Source: Paenibacillus sp. LHD-117 (lineage in GTDB: Bacteria; Bacillota; Bacilli; Paenibacillales; Paenibacillaceae). Taken from it: a stretch of DNA of 35,301 nucleotides. The stretch lies in NCBI RefSeq assembly GCF_030929555.1, contig NZ_JAVFVT010000057.1, positions 1 through 35,301 of the forward strand, in the 5' to 3' direction. Shown here piece by piece: positions 31,487 through 35,301 of this stretch; position 1 is the first letter of the stretch, and each line of letters begins with the position of its first letter. A program made the position numbers and the translations under genes. The notes below the pieces were generated by a model. The model did not search any database. It was not told where the DNA came from and saw nothing but the letters and a program-made list of their open reading frames with translations.

Positions 31487-33172
31487 CTAGAGTGTCAGAT
31501 GTTCGGCGATCGGACCTAGCACTAACGCAGGCAAAAAACTTAACGCGCCGATAATGACAACGATCATAAACAGGACGATACCAAACAGAGGCGTGTCTGT
31601 TCGGAAAGTTCCGATCGTGTCCGGCACCTTTTTCTTGTTAGCCATGGAACCCGCAACCGCAAGCAAGGTGATAAACGGAATAAATCTCGCCAAGAACAGC
31701 ACCAAAGCCGTTGAAATATTCCAAAAGGGCGTATTCGTGGCCATTCCCGCGAAGTTGGAGCCATTATCGGTCGCGGAAGTCGTATATTCGTACAACACCT
31801 GGCTGACGCCATGAAATCCTGGATTCGAGATCGATCCGTATCCTAGAGGCGTCGAGAACGCGATGGCAGATGGCACTAGGATTAAGAAAGGCGTTACCAG
31901 CAACGTGACGGCAATCAGCTTCATCTGTTTGAAGTCTATTTTTTTGCCCAAAAACTCTGGCGTTCGGCCAACCATCAAACCCGATAAAAAGACCGAAAGC
32001 AGGATGTACATCAAAATACTGAGCATGCCTCCCCCTACGTTGCCGTACACGGTTCCAAGCATCATAGAGAGCAGCGCAACCATGCCGCCGATCGGGGTAA
32101 GCGTATCGTGCATCGTATTCGGCCCGCCCGTCCCGGATGTTGTCGTGATGACGGAAAACAGGGACGACTGCGTCACTCCGAAACGAAGTTCTTTCCCTTC
32201 CAAGCTTCCCGGGCTATGCGGCAGACCTAGCGCTTCCAGCTTCGGATTCCCTCCGTATTCAAAAATCAGCGAAGCCGTTACCAGAATGACAAGCAGCGTG
32301 CCCATCGAGTAGAAAATGACGCGGCCTTCCTTGATGTTCCCCACCATCCGCCCATACATGAACGGAAACGCCATGCCAAGGATCAGCATAAGCACCATTT
32401 GGATCGTATTGCTGATCGCAGTGGGGTTTTCGAACGGATGGGCGGCATTGACCCCGGTAACCCCCCCGCCGTTATTCCCGAGCATCTTGAGCGGAATCAT
32501 GGAGGCCATTGGCCCGCGCGCGATTTCCTGCTCGCCGCCTTCAAGCGTCGTTGCCGCAACCGTAGGCTCTAACGTCTGGGGCACGCCCATTGCCACGAAC
32601 GCAAAGGCAAGGACCAGTACGATCGGCAGCAACACCCTGGTGATCATTCGGGTAAAATGGACATAGAAATTGCCCATCGTTTTCCCGGCCAACACCCGTA
32701 TGAATGCGACGCCCGCAGCTGCTCCCGTAGCGGGAGCGACGAAGTTTAGGTACAAACATCCGATCAACAGAGATAAATAAGAAATCGTATTCTCGCCCGA
32801 GTAATGCTGCAAGTCGGCGTTCGTAATAAAACTGATTGCGGTATGGAACGCCAGCGTCGGTTCTAACCCCGGCAATTGCGAGGGATTAAGCGGGAGTACG
32901 CCTTGCAGACGAAACACCGCGTAAACCAGCACAATCGCCAACACATTAAACGCGAGCAAGGAGGATAAAAACTTTTTCCAATTCTGATCTCCTTGATGAA
33001 TGCCGGCAACCCGGTATAGCCATCTTTCGAAAGGACCAAAAAAACGGTCTATCTTGTTTTTTTCCGGCACGAATGCATGGTACAAATAGTAGCCTGCCGG
33101 TTTGGCGAGCAGAAACGCAATAAGCAATGTGATGACTACCGATGCGATTTCGGGTGCGAAAGACAGATTCAT
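31487..33172 (-). CDS. kdpA: KdpA, potassium-translocating subunit, with altered pore loops
   Basis: The ~561-residue protein has ten membrane helices and four pore-like regions of the superfamily of K+ transporters: FITNADLQHYSGEN, 'LGNNGGGVTGVNAAHPFENP', TTTSGTGGPNTMHDTLTPIGG and YTTSATDNGSNFAGMATNTPFWN. Usual KdpA sequences have N-T-N/D-T-N before LQ or WQ, GGGFF-ANS, and NNGS in these places, so several filter-loop positions differ. Start: ATG at 33172 (MNLSFAPEIASVVITLL), aligned with typical KdpA N-termini. The Shine-Dalgarno AAGGAG is unusually close (3 nt), and a TTG at 33217 could extend the protein by 15 residues. kdpB is missing from the operon. Confidence 0.92.
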   Translation of the reverse strand: MNLSFAPEIASVVITLLIAFLLAKPAGYYLYHAFVPEKNKIDRFFGPFERWLYRVAGIHQGDQNWKKFLSSLLAFNVLAIVLVYAVFRLQGVLPLNPSQLPGLEPTLAFHTAISFITNADLQHYSGENTISYLSLLIGCLYLNFVAPATGAAAGVAFIRVLAGKTMGNFYVHFTRMITRVLLPIVLVLAFAFVAMGVPQTLEPTVAATTLEGGEQEIARGPMASMIPLKMLGNNGGGVTGVNAAHPFENPTAISNTIQMVLMLILGMAFPFMYGRMVGNIKEGRVIFYSMGTLLVILVTASLIFEYGGNPKLEALGLPHSPGSLEGKELRFGVTQSSLFSVITTTSGTGGPNTMHDTLTPIGGMVALLSMMLGTVYGNVGGGMLSILMYILLSVFLSGLMVGRTPEFLGKKIDFKQMKLIAVTLLVTPFLILVPSAIAFSTPLGYGSISNPGFHGVSQVLYEYTTSATDNGSNFAGMATNTPFWNISTALVLFLARFIPFITLLAVAGSMANKKKVPDTIGTFRTDTPLFGIVLFMIVVIIGALSFLPALVLGPIAEHLTL

Positions 33173-33224
33173 CATCTCCTTTTTTAGAGGTTGTTCAAAA
33201 AGCCCGTTCTTTAACAAACAAAAA

Positions 33225-33262
33225 GAAGCCCTTCGAGCAGAGAAAATCTACTCCCGGGCTTC
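33225..33262 (-). terminator. Terminator-like hairpin in the kdpA leader
   Basis: On the minus strand GAAGCCC pairs with GGGCTTC around an inner GAGTAGA/TCTGCTC stem, followed by TTTTTGTTT. It lies about 50 nt upstream of the kdpA ATG and well beyond the VOC gene terminator, so it lies in the kdp leader and may attenuate it. A second GGGCTTTTT at 33198-33206 could pair with the same upstream CCC segment. Confidence 0.7.
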
Positions 33263-33457
33263 GATGAGATGAATGATACGCCGATCCATCCGAAATGTAA
33301 AAGCCGATATGGAAGTGCATGTTGAATGAATGGACGATATCAGCAAGTGAAGGCGGATACATCCCGATTTTGCATTCCAATTTCTCGATATTGCTTCGGA
33401 ATGCTGTGATTTTCATGTTTCGTGTTCTTTGCGATAGCGGAATTTCACAAAATGAAA
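33263..33457 (-). promoter_or_regulatory. Structured 5' leader of kdpA (candidate attenuator)
   Basis: This non-coding stretch lies between the VOC gene terminator and the leader hairpin. It contains stems GCATTCC/GGAATGC (33372-33404) and GCTGATAT/ATATCGGC (33303-33344) on the minus strand. A 73-codon frame (33195-33416) crosses it without a good ribosome binding site. I do not see the conserved core of the c-di-AMP (ydaO) riboswitch often linked to potassium genes. Confidence 0.4.
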
Positions 33458-33490
33458 GGGCAGCACCGCCAATGCGTTGCTGCCCTTCAC
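33458..33490 (-). terminator. Intrinsic terminator of the VOC protein gene
   Basis: AAGGGCAGCA pairs with TGCTGCCCTT around a 12-nt loop. On the minus strand it is followed by TCATTTTG. It lies 28 nt beyond the VOC stop codon. Confidence 0.75.
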
Positions 33491-33517
33491 TCGTTGCTTT
33501 ATTATACTGATGAGCAA

Positions 33518-33895
33518 TTAAGCAAAAAGACTAATCAAATTGCCGTCCGGATCCTGCACGATCGCGTAGCGCTGGCCCCAGAAAGCATCCCATGGCTCGC
33601 GATGACTGCCGTAGCCATGCTCCATAATGCGTCCGTATGTTTCGTCTACCGCTTCCCGGCTGTCGCACTGAAAGGCAAGCTCGACGCGATGGCCCGAGGG
33701 CTCTTCCCAACCGCCGTAGATATCTTTGATCATGGCTTGCGTATCGAAGCCAAGACGGAAACCGTTCTGCGCGACCTCCACGTGCATGTCGTCGTTTGCG
33801 CTCTCCGGAATGTCCAAGCCCAGCGCGCGATAGAAATCCAAAGCTTTCTTCATGTCCTTCACCACGATGCCGACCATATCGAGTTTAATGCCCAT
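33518..33895 (-). CDS. VOC superfamily (glyoxalase/bleomycin resistance-like) protein
   Basis: The 125-residue protein has the paired beta-alpha-beta-beta-beta motif of the vicinal oxygen chelate fold: MVGIVVKDMKKALDFYRALGLDIP at the start, HRVELAFQCDSREAVDETYGRIMEHG in the middle and the closing 'WGQRYAIVQDPDGNLISLFA'. These enzymes are diverse (lyases, isomerases, dioxygenases, drug-binding proteins), and the metal site cannot be pinned to one class here. ATG start with GGGAGC about 9 nt upstream. It follows the AraC regulator gene by 31 nt on the same strand, so the two form a likely operon. Confidence 0.88.
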   Translation of the reverse strand: MGIKLDMVGIVVKDMKKALDFYRALGLDIPESANDDMHVEVAQNGFRLGFDTQAMIKDIYGGWEEPSGHRVELAFQCDSREAVDETYGRIMEHGYGSHREPWDAFWGQRYAIVQDPDGNLISLFA

Positions 33896-33926
33896 TCTTC
33901 TCAGCTCCCTTTATCAATTGAAAACC

Positions 33927-34802
33927 TCACATCCATACGATACGATTTTCTGTAGCCGTCCGAATAGGAAAAATCGGACTTCTTTCATCCGTCCCCAACG
34001 TTTGTGTGGGCAGCAACCCGTAATACCGTTTGAAGCTTTTAATAAAATGCGATTGATCGTAGTAGCCGTATTTCGTCGCAAGGTCCGCCAAACTCGAAAA
34101 CGTGCCGTTATATAACTCCTGCAGCATACTCTGGAACCGCACAATACCTAGCATTTCCTTCGGGCTTACGCCAAGCTCCCGTTCGAAGACCCTTCTCAGA
34201 TGCCGTTCGCTGTAACTCAGCTTCCATGCCAGATCGGCTGTCGTGATGCTCCCTTTATAAGCGTATATGTATTTCATGCCCAACATCGACAATGTCTCGG
34301 ATGCTTCGTCATAAGCGGCAAGGATACGAAGCAAGTTCCGATCTGCGATTGTTATTATCTCCGAAACGGTATCCGCAGATAAGATTTCCTCCGCCATAAG
34401 CAGCCCTTCGGCTCCCCATATTTCCTCCAAAAAAACGTGGTGGCCAATAAAGGATGAGAGCGGAACTTGCAGGACGGACTGCGCGGATTCCGAGAAAAAT
34501 CGGATGCCGAACGACGATTGGGTTTCAGAAAAACTTAGGAGCTCGTATTGCGTCATCAACCCTGCGACGAATCCGGCGTTCCGACTGGCAGGCGACCGTC
34601 GGTCAATGATGATATCCACGCAGCCATCCGGGAGAATCCGATGCGGCTGTTCCCCATGACCCGCTTGAATATCCACCGTCCAATAACATGCGACATGACC
34701 GGCCAGTCGCGCGGACGGCGCATATTCCCGGTAACGATAACCGTCATGCTGCAACTCCTGCTGGAGCTTCGGTGATTGAATCGGACGATAGCCGCTGACC
34801 AT
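33927..34802 (-). CDS. AraC family transcriptional regulator (DUF6597-like N-terminus)
   Basis: The 291-residue protein has an N-terminal sensing region that opens with YREYAPSARLAGHVACYWTV and has HRILPDGCVDIIIDR, the pattern of DUF6597-type AraC regulators. It ends in two AraC helix-turn-helices (about 185-285; 'ITTADLAWKLSYSERHLRRV', FERELGVSPKEMLGIVRFQSML, LADLATKYGYYDQSHFIKSFKRYYG). The ATG at 34802 follows AGGAGGT at 10 nt; an upstream in-frame ATG at 34889 would overlap the truncated kinase and lacks a ribosome binding site. The downstream VOC gene is its probable target. Inducer unknown. Confidence 0.9.
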   Translation of the reverse strand: MVSGYRPIQSPKLQQELQHDGYRYREYAPSARLAGHVACYWTVDIQAGHGEQPHRILPDGCVDIIIDRRSPASRNAGFVAGLMTQYELLSFSETQSSFGIRFFSESAQSVLQVPLSSFIGHHVFLEEIWGAEGLLMAEEILSADTVSEIITIADRNLLRILAAYDEASETLSMLGMKYIYAYKGSITTADLAWKLSYSERHLRRVFERELGVSPKEMLGIVRFQSMLQELYNGTFSSLADLATKYGYYDQSHFIKSFKRYYGLLPTQTLGTDERSPIFPIRTATENRIVWM

Positions 34803-34849
34803 GGCGAGCGGACCTCCTTGTCGCTTTGGATGGTTGTCCTTTTCATCTA

Positions 34850-35173
34850 TTATAACTGATAAATCCCTTGTTCGATTCGTTGAACGCAAGATTCGGCAAA
34901 CTTGTAGTAATCAAAGTCGTGATGGATTTCCCCTTTCGTAAGGCCGCTATAAAACATACCCCACGCAACCTCTCGAACCATCGCCACGAATTTCATTTCC
35001 TGGAGCAGGCGATACGCCTCCTCTTCGATCGATCCGAAGTATAACTTGAGCCACTCGCGCTCATCTGTTTCGCTGAACTGGTTCGTAAATGGAATAAGCG
35101 CCAATTCGAAAAATATGTCTCCTACTCCCGACAACTCCCAATCAATGATCTGCAATTGCTGTCCTGTGTACAT
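34850..35173 (-). pseudogene. Truncated aminoglycoside phosphotransferase/choline kinase-like gene (C-terminal part)
   Basis: The 107-residue frame starts with GQQLQIIDWELSGVGDIFFELA, the DWE metal-binding segment that normally lies near residue 190-210 of APH/choline kinase family proteins, and continues with their C-terminal helices. The nucleotide-binding N-lobe and the catalytic HxDxxxxN loop are missing. In-frame upstream of the ATG there is a TAA two codons away, and no matching coding sequence is seen up to the window edge. This is therefore a 5'-truncated remnant, although a frameshifted or rearranged N-terminal part could lie outside the window. Confidence 0.7.
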
Positions 35174-35301
35174 GACTTATGTAGTTCATTCCAAGTGATG
35201 GAAACCGATTAATAGTCATAGAAATGTAAGCTAAAAAACGGAAAACCCCTTGACTTTTGGAAATCACCCCAATAATCGCGAAGAATACCTTTTCTAACGG
35301 G
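35174..35301. other. Right window edge, unassigned
   Basis: This AT-rich 128-bp stretch lies upstream of the truncated kinase. Stops occur in the kinase frame. No inverted terminal repeat of a mobile element was recognised at this edge. Confidence 0.3.

Noticed and set aside
33195..33416. 73-codon frame in the kdpA leader
   Set aside because: No good ribosome binding site, it runs through a terminator hairpin, and it has no recognisable domain. Treated as leader RNA, although a leader peptide is not excluded.
33218..33457. c-di-AMP (ydaO) riboswitch upstream of kdpA
   Set aside because: This is the usual expectation for K+ genes in Bacillota, but the conserved core segments of that class are not seen here; only generic hairpins and a terminator are.
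35174..35301. Insertion sequence end next to the truncated kinase
   Set aside because: No inverted terminal repeat, target duplication or transposase fragment could be recognised before the window ends.

Overview
The window looks like a chromosomal segment of a Paenibacillus- or Cohnella-like member of the Paenibacillaceae. The pointers are moderately high GC, strong AGGAGG-type ribosome binding sites, frequent TTG/GTG starts, an SLH-anchored exoenzyme, GH3 glucosidases next to an AraC regulator carrying a GH39-like tail, a YxiN-type DbpA helicase, and many small regulator/transporter pairs. No phage, insertion sequence, CRISPR array, rRNA or tRNA was recognised.

Layout. 1-355 is gene-free and holds degenerate repeats. 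356-1816 (-) is a LysP-like amino acid permease. 2111-5783 (-) is a three-gene operon: VTC-domain polyphosphate polymerase, DUF4956 membrane protein, and a large lipoprotein with carbohydrate-binding (DUF4353-like) repeats. Divergent from it, 6042-8005 (+), is an OmpR-type response regulator and its histidine kinase. 8056-9018 (-) holds an alkyltransferase-like protein and a secreted NlpC/P60 hydrolase. 9255-12154 (+) holds an MFS permease and an SLH-anchored M28 peptidase. 12278-14034 (+) is a MarR regulator with an MFS exporter. 14199-15590 (-) is a MerR regulator with two SRPBCC proteins, followed by an ABM monooxygenase and a methyltransferase-TPR protein (15730-17828, -). 17941-19938 (+) is a phosphodiester glycosidase plus a GT2-GtrA glycosyltransferase. 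dbpA follows at 20032, then a TetR-DoxX pair (21659-22708). 22709-23209 is gene-free and rich in hairpins, with a 52-bp tandem repeat. 23210-30750 (-) carries two GH3 enzymes, one with swapped domains, and their AraC-type regulator. 30771-33172 (-) is kdpC and kdpA with no kdpB. 33518-34802 (-) is a VOC protein and an AraC regulator, and 34850-35173 (-) is the C-terminal remnant of a phosphotransferase.

Main observation. Three promoters share the same architecture: TTAAG(A/G)TT(C/G)A directly followed by TTAAAGG, then exactly 9 nt, then a -10 hexamer (TAAGAT, TATAAT, TAAGAT). They lie upstream of the VTC operon, the two-component operon, and the phosphodiester glycosidase/glycosyltransferase operon about 12 kb away. 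I infer one regulon: the OmpR-type regulator controls itself and two sets of envelope genes (polyphosphate polymerase, membrane partner, polysaccharide-binding lipoprotein, secreted glycosidase-like protein, lipid-linked sugar transferase). Together these would form an envelope-polymer system whose chemistry cannot be read from sequence alone.

Other notable points are the kdpA-kdpC pair without the ATPase kdpB and with altered KdpA pore loops; a possible attenuator in the kdpA leader; a permuted membrane-anchored GH3; and a likely non-canonical ATT start.
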